A stretch of DNA of 64,000 nucleotides, from the NCBI RefSeq assembly GCF_016743775.1, contig NZ_JAEQMY010000009.1, positions 62,001 to 126,000 of the forward strand. The letters are read 5' to 3'. Made by a program: the position numbers and the translations under genes. Positions 17,475-26,745 of this stretch are shown here, piece by piece (position 1 is the first letter of the stretch; every line of letters begins with the position of its first letter). Below the pieces are notes generated by a model, which was not told the origin of the DNA, did no database searches, and saw only the letters and a program-made list of their open reading frames with translations. Source of the stretch: Microvirga aerilata (GTDB lineage: Bacteria; Pseudomonadota; Alphaproteobacteria; Rhizobiales; Beijerinckiaceae).

Positions 17475-20400
17475 ATGAAGCTGACGCGCCTTCGCATCGC
17501 AGGCTTCAAGACCTTCGTCGAGCCCACCGACTTCCTGATCGAGCCGGGCCTGACCGGCGTCGTCGGCCCCAACGGCTGCGGCAAGTCCAACCTCGTCGAG
17601 GCCCTGCGCTGGGTCATGGGGGAGAACTCCTTCAAGAACATGCGCGCCACGGGGATGGACGACGTCATCTTCTCCGGCTCCGGCGGCCGTCCGGCCCGCA
17701 ACTGGGCAGAGGTGATGCTCACCATCGACAATGCGGAGCGCACGGCGCCCGCCGCCTTCAACGACACGGACCTCCTGGAAATCTCCCGCAAGATCGAGCG
17801 CGAGGAAGGCTCCACCTACCGCGTCAACGGCAAGGAGGTGCGCGCCCGCGACGTGCAGATCCTGTTCGCAGACGCCGCCACCGGGTCCCGCTCGCCGGCG
17901 CTGGTTCGCCAGGGCCAGATCAGCGAGATCATCTCGGCCAAGCCTCAGGCCCGCCGCCGCATTCTCGAAGACGCCGCCGGCATCGCGGGGCTTCATGCCC
18001 GCCGCCACGAGGCAGAACTGCGGTTGAAGGCCGCCGAGGACAACCTGGTTCGCGTCGAGGATGTGATCCGCGAGCTGGAAAGCCAGATCGAGAGCCTGAA
18101 GCGCCAGGGCCGCCAGGCCTCCCGCTACAAGAACCTTTCCGCCGAGATCCGCCGGCTCGAAGCCCTCATGTACGCCATCAGCTTCGCCGAGGCCCGGGAG
18201 CAGGCGGCAACCGCCGAGCGCCAGGTGGCGGAGAATCTCAAGGCCGTGGCCGAAGCCACCGAGGAGCAGACCCGGACCGCCACCGCCCAGGCGGTGGCCG
18301 CCCACGCTCTTCCGGCCCTGCGCCAGGCGGAAGCCGCAGCCGCAGCCGCCTTGCAGCGCCTGACTCATGCCCGCAACGAACTCGAATCGGAGGAACGCCG
18401 CTCCAAGGAGCGCGTGACCGAGCTGGAGCGGCATATCGGCGACCTCAACCGCGACCTGGCTCGCGAGGCCGCCCAACGCACGGACGCCGAGGCCACTATC
18501 GAGCGTCTTCAGTCGGAGGCCGCCGAGATTGCGCTCACCACCGACGGGGCGGACGATACCCGCGCCGAGGCCGAGGAGCGCCTCCACGCCGCCGAGGCGG
18601 AACTGGCCGAGGCCGAGGCTGCGCTGGGCGCCCTTCAGGCCCAGACCTCAGATCTCAACGCCCGCCGCGCCGCCCTGGAGCGGGCCATGCGCGAGGAGAT
18701 GGAGCGCGCCGCCCGCTTCCGGTCCGAGAAGGAGCGGTTGGAGCGCGAAATCGCGGCGCTGTCCACCTCCACGGAGGACGGCCCAGCCCTCGACGACCTG
18801 CGCGAAGAAGCGGCAATCGCCGAGGAGATGGCCCAATGCGCCGAAGAGGCGGTGATCGAGGCGCGCGAGGTTCTGGCAGCCGCCCGGGACGCCGAGAACC
18901 GCCTGCGCCAGCCTCTCAACGAGGCGGAGCGCCGGGCGCAGCGCCTCGAGACCGAAGCGCGCACGCTCGCCAAGCTCGTGACCTCCGCCACCGGCGACCT
19001 CTGGCCCCCGGCGGTCGACCAGATCACCGTCCAGAAGGGCTATGAGACGGCGCTGGGCGCAGCCCTGGGCGACGATCTCGAGGCCTCCACCAACGCCTCC
19101 GCGCCTCATCACTGGGCCGAGACGACAGCCGGCGAGAACGATCCCGCCCTGCCGGAGGGTGTGCGCTCCCTGGCAGACCTAGCCCAGGCGCCCGCCGCCC
19201 TTCAGCGCCGCCTTCGCCAGATCGGCGTGGTGAGCAAGGCCGATGGGCTTCGCCTGCGCGGGCTCCTCAGGCCCGGCCAGCGGCTCGTATCGCAGGAGGG
19301 CGACCTGTGGCGATGGGACGGCTTCACCACGGCAGCGGAAGCTCCCTCCCCGGCGGCCCGGCGCCTTGCCGAAAAGAATCGCCTCGGCGACCTGGAGCGC
19401 GAGGCGGCGGAGGCCCGTGAGGCGGCCGAGCACCTGCGCCAGGAAGCCGAAGCGGCGCTCGATACCGTCCGCAAGGCCGCCTCGCACGAGATGCAGGCCA
19501 TCGAGGCCGCTCGCCAGACCCGTCAGGCTCTCGATGCAGCCCGGACGCGCCTGACCGTCGCAGAGCGCCGGGAAGCCGAGCTCGGCCAGCGCCGCTCTGC
19601 CCTCCAGGAGGGCTTGACGCGTCTGTCGGAAAGCGAAGCGGAGGCCGTGGAGCGCGTGCAGGATGCGCAGGACGCCCTGCAGGACCTCGCTCCCGCACCC
19701 GACCTGGAAAGCCGCTTGCTCGAGGAGCGCACCCGCGTGGCCGAGCGCCGCGCAGCCGCGTCCGAGGCACGGGCCGCCCTCCAGTCCCTCATGCATGAGG
19801 CGGAGCTGCGCCGCCGCCGGCAGGAGGCCCTCGCGGCCGATATCCGCCTGTGGACCGAGCGGACGACACGCGCCGCCAGGGCTTTGGAGGATCTCGGCGA
19901 GCGTCTGGAGCGGGCTCAGGACGAGCACCAGCGGCTCCTCGAGGCTCCCGATACCTACCTGATGCGCCGTCGCGCCCTTATCGCCGAGGTCGAGGAGGCT
20001 GAGGCGAGGCGCAAGGAGGCCGCCGACCGCCTAGCCGATGCCGAAACGAGCCTTGCCGAGACGGACCGTGCCGCCCGCGCCGCCCTGGAGGCCATGTCGG
20101 CCGCCCGCGAGGCCCGGGCCGGGTCCCAGGCGCGCCACGAGGCCGCTCTGGCCCGCTTGGCCGAGATCACCCGCACCATCGCGGAAAACCTGGAGACGAC
20201 CCCGGCCGGGCTCATCGAGCTGGCCGGCTTGAAGGACGGCGTCGAGCTGCCCTCCCACGGGGAGATCGAGTCCAAGCTCCACTCGCTCAAGAACGACCGG
20301 GAGCGCCTCGGCGCCGTGAACCTGCGCGCCGACGAGGAACTCTCCGAGCTTGAGGCCAAGTACAACAGCATCGCAGGCGAGCGGGACGACCTGGTCGAGG

Positions 20401-20933
20401 CCATCAAGCGCCTGCGCCAAGCCATCGGCAGCCTCAACCGGGAAGGCCGCGAGCGCCTCTTGGCCGCCTTCGACGTGGTGAATGGCCATTTTCAGCGCCT
20501 CTTCACTACCCTGTTCGGCGGCGGCACGGCGGAGCTGACCCTGGTCGATTCGGACGATCCATTGGAAGCCGGCCTCGAAATCCTCGCCCGTCCGCCGGGC
20601 AAGAAGCCCCAGAGCATGACCCTGCTGTCGGGCGGCGAGCAGGCGCTCACGGCAACCGCCCTGATCTTTGCGGTCTTCCTCACGAATCCGTCTCCCATCT
20701 GCGTGCTCGACGAGGTGGACGCGCCCCTCGACGACGCCAATGTGGAGCGCTACTGCGCCCTCCTGGAAGACATGGCCCGCCAGACGGAGACCCGGTTCGT
20801 GGTGATCACCCACAATCCGATCACCATGGCGCGCATGGACCGCCTGTTCGGCGTCACCATGGCGGAGCGGGGCGTCTCGCAGCTGGTCTCGGTCGATCTG
20901 CAGAGCGCCGAGCGCATTCTTGAGGTGGCTTAA
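17475..20933 (+). CDS. smc: Chromosome segregation ATPase SMC
   Basis: 1152-residue condensin-type ATPase. Walker A GPNGCGKSN (about residue 32) and FSGSGGRPARN near the N-terminus, long coiled coils (about 170-500 and 660-970) around a hinge (about residues 510-640), then LSGGEQAL (about residue 1050) and Walker B VLDEVDAPLDD. The length is normal for an SMC. The coding frame is uninterrupted. Confidence 0.96.
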   Translation: MKLTRLRIAGFKTFVEPTDFLIEPGLTGVVGPNGCGKSNLVEALRWVMGENSFKNMRATGMDDVIFSGSGGRPARNWAEVMLTIDNAERTAPAAFNDTDLLEISRKIEREEGSTYRVNGKEVRARDVQILFADAATGSRSPALVRQGQISEIISAKPQARRRILEDAAGIAGLHARRHEAELRLKAAEDNLVRVEDVIRELESQIESLKRQGRQASRYKNLSAEIRRLEALMYAISFAEAREQAATAERQVAENLKAVAEATEEQTRTATAQAVAAHALPALRQAEAAAAAALQRLTHARNELESEERRSKERVTELERHIGDLNRDLAREAAQRTDAEATIERLQSEAAEIALTTDGADDTRAEAEERLHAAEAELAEAEAALGALQAQTSDLNARRAALERAMREEMERAARFRSEKERLEREIAALSTSTEDGPALDDLREEAAIAEEMAQCAEEAVIEAREVLAAARDAENRLRQPLNEAERRAQRLETEARTLAKLVTSATGDLWPPAVDQITVQKGYETALGAALGDDLEASTNASAPHHWAETTAGENDPALPEGVRSLADLAQAPAALQRRLRQIGVVSKADGLRLRGLLRPGQRLVSQEGDLWRWDGFTTAAEAPSPAARRLAEKNRLGDLEREAAEAREAAEHLRQEAEAALDTVRKAASHEMQAIEAARQTRQALDAARTRLTVAERREAELGQRRSALQEGLTRLSESEAEAVERVQDAQDALQDLAPAPDLESRLLEERTRVAERRAAASEARAALQSLMHEAELRRRRQEALAADIRLWTERTTRAARALEDLGERLERAQDEHQRLLEAPDTYLMRRRALIAEVEEAEARRKEAADRLADAETSLAETDRAARAALEAMSAAREARAGSQARHEAALARLAEITRTIAENLETTPAGLIELAGLKDGVELPSHGEIESKLHSLKNDRERLGAVNLRADEELSELEAKYNSIAGERDDLVEAIKRLRQAIGSLNREGRERLLAAFDVVNGHFQRLFTTLFGGGTAELTLVDSDDPLEAGLEILARPPGKKPQSMTLLSGGEQALTATALIFAVFLTNPSPICVLDEVDAPLDDANVERYCALLEDMARQTETRFVVITHNPITMARMDRLFGVTMAERGVSQLVSVDLQSAERILEVA

Positions 20934-21049
20934 GGCTTTCAGCCGCCGCCTTCGTTCAGCCTCAAAAACATGTGCGCTTTCGGCCCACGCTTGCGCAAAA
21001 CCGCCGTTATATAAATAATTTCAAAAGCTTAGATCTTTTCAGACTTTCC

Positions 21050-21078
21050 TTGACAGGGTGGACCCCCGCTCATATGGT
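21050..21078 (+). promoter_or_regulatory. Predicted promoter of the F0 operon
   Basis: TTGACA (21050-21055), a 17-base spacer and TATGGT (21073-21078), followed by the atpI ribosome site AAAGGAG at 21127. Good match to a housekeeping sigma-70-type promoter, at the expected distance of about 60 bases from the atpI start. Confidence 0.55.
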
Positions 21079-21139
21079 GCGCCCGGCTTTCGGGGCTGGT
21101 TTCCAAGCATTTTCCCGCAACGCTTCAAAGGAGATCGCA

Positions 21140-21511
21140 ATGGCGGACCCTCAAGAGCGGAACGGCGAGAATGAGCGGAAAACGAGCGGCGCCGATGATG
21201 CCGACCTTTCAGCGAGACTGAAATCGCTCGACGCGCGGATCTCCCAAGCATCCGTTCATCGAGCCGAGTCAGAGCCTCGTGCCCGCCAGACGTCAAACTC
21301 CACCGCACTCGGCCAAGCCTTCAGGCTCTCGGCCGAATTCGTTGCAGGCGTCGCGGCAGGCGGAATTCTAGGTTGGCTCGTCGATCGTTTTCTCGGGATT
21401 TCTCCTTGGGGTCTGATCGTTTGTCTCATACTCGGCTTCTGCGCCGGGATGCTCAATCTGATGAGAGCATCGGGGGTGGTCAAACCCTCCCGGTATGACG
21501 AAAAGCGTTGA
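21140..21511 (+). CDS. atpI: F0F1 ATPase assembly protein I
   Basis: 123-residue AtpI, which helps assemble the c-ring. A hydrophilic N-terminus (residues 1-60) with a SARLKSLDARIS helix, then two membrane spans: EFVAGVAAGGILGWLVD and SPWGLIVCLILGFCAGMLN. Start at 21140 (MADPQERN) with a strong AAAGGAG site. First gene of the F0 operon. Confidence 0.9.
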   Translation: MADPQERNGENERKTSGADDADLSARLKSLDARISQASVHRAESEPRARQTSNSTALGQAFRLSAEFVAGVAAGGILGWLVDRFLGISPWGLIVCLILGFCAGMLNLMRASGVVKPSRYDEKR

Positions 21512-21570
21512 CGAACCGGACTTTCGAACGCCAAACGGCATTTGACAACAGCGAACTTTGAGAGCGGATC

Positions 21571-22299
21571 ATGGCGAGCCCGATCGAACAATTCCAGATC
21601 AAGCCCATCATTCCGGTTATCAATTTCACCAATTCATCCCTGTTCATGATCGGCGCCGCCGCCGTGATCGTCGGCGGCCTTCTGCTGGCGACCCGCAAGC
21701 GCGCCGTCGTTCCGGGCAGGGCCCAGTCGGTTGCAGAGGTCCTGCACGATTTCGTTGCGAACACGCTTGTCGATGCCACGGGCAGGGAAGGAATGAAGTT
21801 CTTCCCTCTCGTCTTCTCCCTCTTCATGTTCGTGCTCACCGCGAACCTGCTCGGCATGATCCCGGGCTTCTTCACGGTCACCAGCCACATCATCGTGACC
21901 TTCGCTTTGGCCATGCTGGTGATCGGCACCGTGGTGGTCTACGGCTTCGTCAAGCACGGCACCCATTTCCTGGGGCTCTTCGTGCCGTCGGGCGTGCCGG
22001 GCTGGCTCCTGCCGTTCATCGTGGTCATCGAGCTCATCTCGTTCCTTTCCCGCCCGATCTCCCTCAGCTTGCGTCTTTTCGCGAACATGCTCGCCGGACA
22101 CATCGCGCTGAAGGTTTTCGCAGGCTTCGTGGTCAGCCTCCTGGCGGCCGGCGGGGCGCTGACGATCCTCGCTCCGCTGCCGCTTCTCATGGCGGTTGCT
22201 CTCATGGCGCTCGAGTTCCTCGTCGCCGCCCTGCAGGCCTACGTCTTCACGGTGTTGACCTGCATCTACCTCAACGACGCGCTGCACCCGGGGCACTAG
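21571..22299 (+). CDS. atpB: ATP synthase F0 subunit a
   Basis: 242-residue membrane stator subunit with proton half-channels. The essential Arg is in the [13 protein letters not shown] helix (about residue 170), and the C-terminal [18 protein letters not shown] helix is typical. Five or six membrane spans. It has its own ribosome site before 21571 and lies 59 bases after atpI. Confidence 0.96.
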   Translation: MASPIEQFQIKPIIPVINFTNSSLFMIGAAAVIVGGLLLATRKRAVVPGRAQSVAEVLHDFVANTLVDATGREGMKFFPLVFSLFMFVLTANLLGMIPGFFTVTSHIIVTFALAMLVIGTVVVYGFVKHGTHFLGLFVPSGVPGWLLPFIVVIELISFLSRPISLSLRLFANMLAGHIALKVFAGFVVSLLAAGGALTILAPLPLLMAVALMALEFLVAALQAYVFTVLTCIYLNDALHPGH

Positions 22300-22354
22300 G
22301 TCTGCGCTGAGTTACCCCTTCCCTCCCGATCACGTTATTCCCAAGGAGATCACA

Positions 22355-22579
22355 ATGGATCCGGTTGCTTTCAAGTTCCTCGGCGCGGGCCTCGCCTGCA
22401 TCGGCATGGGTCTCGCCGCTATGGGCGTTGGCAACATCTTCGGCAACTTCCTCTCGGGCGCTCTGCGTAACCCGTCGGCCGCTGACAGCCAGTTCGCTCG
22501 CGCCTTCATCGGTGCGGCGCTCGCGGAAGGTCTCGGCATCTTCTGCCTCGTCGTCGCTCTCGTTCTGCTCTTCACCTAA
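22355..22579 (+). CDS. atpE: ATP synthase F0 subunit c
   Basis: 74-residue hairpin of two helices joined by the polar RNP loop (residues 38-40). The proton-carrying acid is Glu58 in [11 protein letters not shown]. Preceded by AAGGAG. A stable hairpin directly downstream (22635-22657) may protect this message end, which suits the high c-ring stoichiometry. Confidence 0.96.
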   Translation: MDPVAFKFLGAGLACIGMGLAAMGVGNIFGNFLSGALRNPSAADSQFARAFIGAALAEGLGIFCLVVALVLLFT

Positions 22580-22634
22580 TTCAAGACGGTGATCGGGAGG
22601 TCGAGGCGTGCGAACGCTTCGCCTCGACAAGGGT

Positions 22635-22657
22635 GACGGCGGATCGAAACCGCCGTC
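22635..22657 (+). terminator. Hairpin between atpE and the b' gene
   Basis: GACGGCGG and CCGCCGTC form a perfect 8-bp stem around ATCGAAA, 56 bases after the atpE stop and without a T-tract. It may attenuate or stabilise the atpE mRNA rather than end it, since two more F0 genes follow. Confidence 0.5.
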
Positions 22658-22670
22658 ATTCATGTTTCCG

Positions 22671-22782
22671 GCGCATCGTGCGGAAAAAGTGGGGACCGGT
22701 TTCCCTGCCGAACGATACGCCGACTGGGAGATTGGGCATCGGATGAATCCCAAAAGTGCGTTCCACTTTCAGGTCCGATGCT
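22671..22782. repeat. Dispersed intergenic palindromic repeat, copy B
   Basis: GCGCATCGTGCGGAAAAAGT to GAACGATACGCC, then GCATCGGATGAATCCCAAAAG to GGTCCGATGC. It has the same two halves as copy A (7953-8065), but in swapped order, with the half facing the other way. Lies inside the F0 operon between atpE and the b' gene. Confidence 0.6.
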
Positions 22783-22811
22783 AAGATTATCCATCCTTTA
22801 GGATCTGCTCC

Positions 22812-23360
22812 ATGGCTCAGGCTCAGACGACCCACGCCACAACAGAGGCCCACGGCGGCGCTCACGAGGAAGCCGGCTTTCCGCCCTTCGCGTCGGAGAC
22901 TTTCGGCGGTCAGCTCCTGTGGCTCGCCATCACCTTCGTGGTGCTCTACACCCTGCTCTCACGGCTGGTCCTCCCGCGCCTGAGCGGAATCATCGAGAAC
23001 CGCCGCACGATGATCGCCGGCGATCTCGACGAGGCTGCCGCCATGAAATCCCGCGCGGAAGAGGCGGGCTCCGCCTACGAGAAGGCCCTTGCCGAAGCCA
23101 AGGGCCGCGCACAGGCTCTCGCTCAAGAGACCCGCGCCAAGCTCTCGGCCGAGAGCGATGCCAAGCGCAAGGCGCTTGAAGCCGACCTCAACCAGCGCCT
23201 GGCCGAATCGGAGGCCACGATCGCTGCCAAGAAGGCAGAGGCCATGGGCCATGTGCACGGCATCGCCCACGACACGGCAACGGCCATCATCGAGCGCCTG
23301 ACCGGCAAGGCTCCTGCTCCGCAGGCCGTCGAGGCCGCCCTCAACCAGATCAAGGCCTGA
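22812..23360 (+). CDS. atpG: ATP synthase F0 subunit b'
   Basis: 182-residue variant b subunit found in alphaproteobacteria that pairs with the regular b subunit in the peripheral stalk. N-terminal His/Ala-rich cytoplasmic tail, one membrane span (LWLAITFVVLYTLLSRLVLP, about residues 36-55), then a long coiled coil. Followed by the second b gene 13 bases away. Confidence 0.93.
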   Translation: MAQAQTTHATTEAHGGAHEEAGFPPFASETFGGQLLWLAITFVVLYTLLSRLVLPRLSGIIENRRTMIAGDLDEAAAMKSRAEEAGSAYEKALAEAKGRAQALAQETRAKLSAESDAKRKALEADLNQRLAESEATIAAKKAEAMGHVHGIAHDTATAIIERLTGKAPAPQAVEAALNQIKA

Positions 23361-23373
23361 TCAGGAGATCCCC

Positions 23374-23859
23374 ATGTTTCAAAGCGCTGAATTCTGGGTT
23401 GGCGTCGCCTTCGTCATTTTCTGGGGCCTGATGTTCTACCTCGGCGTTCCCGGGAAGGTTTTCAACCAGCTCGATTCCCGCGGCAAGCGCATCAGCGACG
23501 AGCTCGCCGAGGCCAAGCGCCTGCGCCAGGACGCCGAACGGCTCCTCAAGGAGTACGAGGCCAAGCGCGCCGCTGCCGAGCGCGAGGCCGCTGACATCGT
23601 CTCCTCCGCCCGCGACGAGGCCGAGCGCCTGGCCCGCGATGCGCAGGAGAAGATGACCGACTTCATCACCCGCCGCACCGCCTCCGCCGAGGCGAAGATC
23701 GCCCAGGCCGAGGCTCAGGCTTCCGCTGAGGTGCGCGCCGCTGCGGTCGATGCCGCCATCAGGGCATCCGAGCGCGTCCTGCGCGACGAGATCACCGGCC
23801 CCACGGCCGCCTCCCTCGTCACCGCAAGCCTCAACGACGTGCGCACGAAGCTGCAGTAA
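23374..23859 (+). CDS. atpF: ATP synthase F0 subunit b
   Basis: 161-residue b subunit. One N-terminal membrane span (FWVGVAFVIFWGLMFYLG, about residues 6-24) and a charged coiled coil rich in Glu, Arg and Ala. Last gene of the operon; a clear terminator follows at 23887. The F1 genes are not in this window. Confidence 0.95.
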   Translation: MFQSAEFWVGVAFVIFWGLMFYLGVPGKVFNQLDSRGKRISDELAEAKRLRQDAERLLKEYEAKRAAAEREAADIVSSARDEAERLARDAQEKMTDFITRRTASAEAKIAQAEAQASAEVRAAAVDAAIRASERVLRDEITGPTAASLVTASLNDVRTKLQ

Positions 23860-23886
23860 GGGCTGCCCGCACCGGACACGATTTAC

Positions 23887-23915
23887 AAAGGCCGCCTTTC
23901 GAGGCGGCCTTTTTG
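23887..23915 (+). terminator. Rho-independent terminator of the F0 operon
   Basis: AAAGGCCGCC and GGCGGCCTTTTT around TTTCGA: a 10-bp stem with a T-tract, 28 bases after the atpF stop. Confidence 0.9.
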
Positions 23916-23927
23916 CTGGAGGCTTCC

Positions 23928-24590
23928 ATGCTGCTGATTTTCGATTGCGACGGAGTTCTGGTGGATTCCGAGGGCTTGAGCTGCCAGCTCGATGCGGAAC
24001 TGCTGACCGAGTTCGATGTGCCCTACACGGCCGAAGACGTTGCCCGCGAGTTCATCGGCGTCAGCCTCAAGGACCAGGTCGCCCGCATCGAAGGAAAGCA
24101 CGGCATCAGGCTGCCTGCGGATTTCAGCGAGAGGCTGAACCGCCGGCTCTTCGCCCGGTTCGAGACCGACCTTGAGCCGATTGAAGGCGTCCGGGAGGCG
24201 ATACTCGCCCTCCCCGTCCCCCGCTGCGTCGCCTCCTCCTCCGTGCCGGAGCGGATTGCCCTGTCGCTTCGCGTGACAGGGCTGTCGGACCTGTTCGACC
24301 ACATCTTCAGCGCAACACAGGTTCCCCGTGGCAAACCGGCCCCCGACCTGTTCCTTCACGCGGCAGCGCAGATGGGTGCGGTTGCCCAGGAGTGCGTGGT
24401 GGTCGAGGACTCCACCGCCGGTGTTCAGGCAGCCGTTGCGGCAGGGATGCAGGTCATCGGCTTTACTGGCGGCGGGCATTGCGGGCCGGAGCATGGTGAC
24501 AAGCTGCGTGCAGCCGGCGCATCCGTGGTCATCGACCATATGACGGATCTGCCGAAAACCGTTCGGGCCTTCACCCATTCCGCGAGCTGA
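23928..24590 (+). CDS. HAD-superfamily hydrolase (phosphatase-like)
   Basis: 220-residue haloacid dehalogenase-like protein with the nucleophile motif LLIFDCDGVLVDSEG at residue 2-16, a cap domain, then RCVASSSVPERIA and VVVEDSTAGVQAAVAAGM (motifs II and IV). Probably a sugar-phosphate or phosphoglycolate phosphatase. The ATG at 23928 is preferred with GGAGG upstream; a TTG at 23913 is in frame but inside the terminator. Substrate unknown. Confidence 0.87.
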   Translation: MLLIFDCDGVLVDSEGLSCQLDAELLTEFDVPYTAEDVAREFIGVSLKDQVARIEGKHGIRLPADFSERLNRRLFARFETDLEPIEGVREAILALPVPRCVASSSVPERIALSLRVTGLSDLFDHIFSATQVPRGKPAPDLFLHAAAQMGAVAQECVVVEDSTAGVQAAVAAGMQVIGFTGGGHCGPEHGDKLRAAGASVVIDHMTDLPKTVRAFTHSAS

Positions 24591-24610
24591 AGCGGTGGAG
24601 ATAACCGCCC

Positions 24611-25031
24611 ATGCATAAGGTTTTCGTCTTCGGCACCCTCAAACGCGGTTTTTCCCAACCACGACGAGGGCATGGCTGGCCTCACCTGTCTCGGTTTTTA
24701 CCGCACCGTTCAAGCCTATCCCTTGGTCATCGGGGGCCGGTGGTTCTCGCTGGTGATGTTGCCGGAGCCCGGAACTGGGCATCGCGTGACAGGAGAACTC
24801 TACGAAGCTGATGACGCGGCACTCACGCGCCTCGACCTCATCGAATCCGTTCACCTGCCGACCGGCTACCATCGCGAAAGGATTAAGGTCGTATCCCTGG
24901 ACGGCGGGTTGCCCGTGAACGCCTGGGTTTACTTCAAGGATCGGGCACGGGTCGAATGCACACACTCCGCCTATCTGACCGCGTACGATGACGATCGGTA
25001 CATCCATAGATCCAAGCGGCCCGCCGCCTGA
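24611..25031 (+). pseudogene. Gamma-glutamylcyclotransferase-fold protein, frameshifted
   Basis: GGCT-fold protein split between two frames. The first 14 residues (MHKVFVFGTLKRGF, family signature) read in one frame and the rest (from MAGLTCLGFYRTVQAYPLV) in another. Removing one T from the run TTTTT at 24649-24653 restores RGFPNHDEGMAGL and a single product of about 139 residues, as homologues have. It is either a sequencing error or a real frameshift. The ATG at 24672 gives a fragment of 119 residues. Confidence 0.8.
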
Positions 25032-25040
25032 GCACGCGAA

Positions 25041-25070
25041 GAAAAAGGCCGCCCAATGGGCGGCCTTTTC
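25041..25070. terminator. Bidirectional terminator
   Basis: GAAAAAGGCCGCCC and GGGCGGCCTTTTC form a long stem around an AAT loop. It sits between the end of the cyclotransferase gene (plus) and the end of gcvPB (minus) and can serve both. Confidence 0.88.
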
Positions 25071-25092
25071 ATATGTGGATGTCTTGAAAGGT

Positions 25093-26745
25093 TTACTCCG
25101 CGGCCTCTGCCACAGGCGCAGGCGGGGTCCACTTGAGCACCGGGTTGCGGGCGGCACGGGTCTCGTCGAGGCGGCGGCGCGGGGCGTGGTAGGGAGCGCC
25201 GGTGAAGCGCTCCTTGTCGCCCTTCTTGGCCGACATGGCGAGATCCCGCAGGGTCGCGACGAAGAGGTCCAGCGACGCCTTCGATTCGGACTCCGTGGGC
25301 TCGATCAGCATGGCCCCATGCACCACCAGGGGGAAGTACATGGTCATCGGGTGGTAACCCTCGTCGATCATGGCCTTGGCCACATCGAGAGTAGTCACGC
25401 CCGTGTCCTTGAGCCAGGCGTCGTCGAACAGCACCTCGTGCATGCACGGCTTGTCGCCGAAGGGCAGCGACATCAGGTCGGCGAGGCCCGCGCGGATGTA
25501 GTTGGCGTTGAGCACCGCATCTTCGGAGGCCTGCTTCATGCCGTCCGAACCATGGGAGAGCATGAAGGACAGGGCACGCACATACATGCCCATCTGGCCA
25601 TGGAAGGCGGTCATGCGGCCGAACGGAGCAGCGGAGCCGCCGGCCTCATCGTTATGCTCCACCAGCTCGAACTCGCCATCCTTCACCCGCACGAACGGCA
25701 CCGGCGCGAAGGGCGCGAGGCGTTCGGAGAGCACCACCGGACCGGAGCCCGGGCCGCCGCCGCCATGGGGCGTCGAGAAGGTCTTGTGCAGGTTGATGTG
25801 CATGGCGTCGACGCCGAGATCGCCGGGCTTCGCCTTGCCCACAATGGCGTTGAAGTTGGCCCCGTCGCAGTAGAAATAGGCGCCTGCATCGTGGATCGCC
25901 TTCGCGATCTCCGCCACTTGCGGCTCGAAGAGCCCGCAGGTGTTGGGGTTCGTGAGCATGATCGCGGCCACGTCGGGCCCGAGGCGCTCCTTCACGTCCT
26001 CCACATGAACCCAGCCGTCCTCGCGGGCCGGCACCGGCTTCACCTTGAAGCCGATGAGGGCTGCTGTCGCCGGGTTCGTGCCGTGCGCGGAGTCGGGCAC
26101 CAGCACCACGTTGCGAGTCGCGCCCTCGCCCCTGGCCTCGATAGCCGCCTTGATCGCCATCATGCCGCAGAGCTCGCCATGGGCGCCAGCCTTGGGCGAG
26201 AGCGCCACGGCGGTCATGTTGGTGAGCGTGACCAGATAGCGCCCGAGCTCGTTCATGAGCTCCAGCGCGCCCTGCACGGTCGAGACCGGCTGCAGGGGAT
26301 GCACGTCCGAGAAGCCCGGCAGGCGCGCCACGCGCTCGTTGAGGCGCGCATTGTGCTTCATGGTGCAGGAGCCGAGCGGAAAGAGACCCGTGTCGATGCC
26401 GTAGTTCTGCTGGGACAGGCGCACATAGTGGCGCATGGTCTCGGGCTCGGACAGCCCCGGCAGGCCGATCGGCTCCCGGCGCTCCAGCCCGCCGAGGCGC
26501 GGCTGGAAATCCTCCGGCTCGTCGATGTCGACGCCGGTGGTGTCGTAGCGGCCGATCTCGAAGAGCAGCGGCTCGATCTGCGCCAGCGCCTTGTTGCCGG
26601 TGAAGGTCGGATGGTTGCCTCCGGCAGAACCGGTAGCGCGGCTGGCGTCGCCCTGCAGGCGAGCGGCCTCGTCGCCCATCCCGGCGGCCGGATCGGACAC
26701 GCCATGAGCCTGAGGAGCGGAGGGACGTCCCTGGCGGTTCAACAT
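25093..26745 (-). CDS. gcvPB: Glycine dehydrogenase (decarboxylating) subunit 2
   Basis: C-terminal half of the P protein of the glycine cleavage system, 550 residues; it carries the pyridoxal phosphate Lys in NLHKTFSTPHGGGGPGSG. Pairs with subunit 1 (gcvPA) to decarboxylate glycine. Start at 26745 (MLNRQGRP) shares its A with the gcvPA stop (TGATG) and has a strong GGAGG site. The tail of about 20 residues beyond the enzyme fold is Pro/Ala-rich. Confidence 0.94.
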   Translation of the reverse strand: MLNRQGRPSAPQAHGVSDPAAGMGDEAARLQGDASRATGSAGGNHPTFTGNKALAQIEPLLFEIGRYDTTGVDIDEPEDFQPRLGGLERREPIGLPGLSEPETMRHYVRLSQQNYGIDTGLFPLGSCTMKHNARLNERVARLPGFSDVHPLQPVSTVQGALELMNELGRYLVTLTNMTAVALSPKAGAHGELCGMMAIKAAIEARGEGATRNVVLVPDSAHGTNPATAALIGFKVKPVPAREDGWVHVEDVKERLGPDVAAIMLTNPNTCGLFEPQVAEIAKAIHDAGAYFYCDGANFNAIVGKAKPGDLGVDAMHINLHKTFSTPHGGGGPGSGPVVLSERLAPFAPVPFVRVKDGEFELVEHNDEAGGSAAPFGRMTAFHGQMGMYVRALSFMLSHGSDGMKQASEDAVLNANYIRAGLADLMSLPFGDKPCMHEVLFDDAWLKDTGVTTLDVAKAMIDEGYHPMTMYFPLVVHGAMLIEPTESESKASLDLFVATLRDLAMSAKKGDKERFTGAPYHAPRRRLDETRAARNPVLKWTPPAPVAEAAE

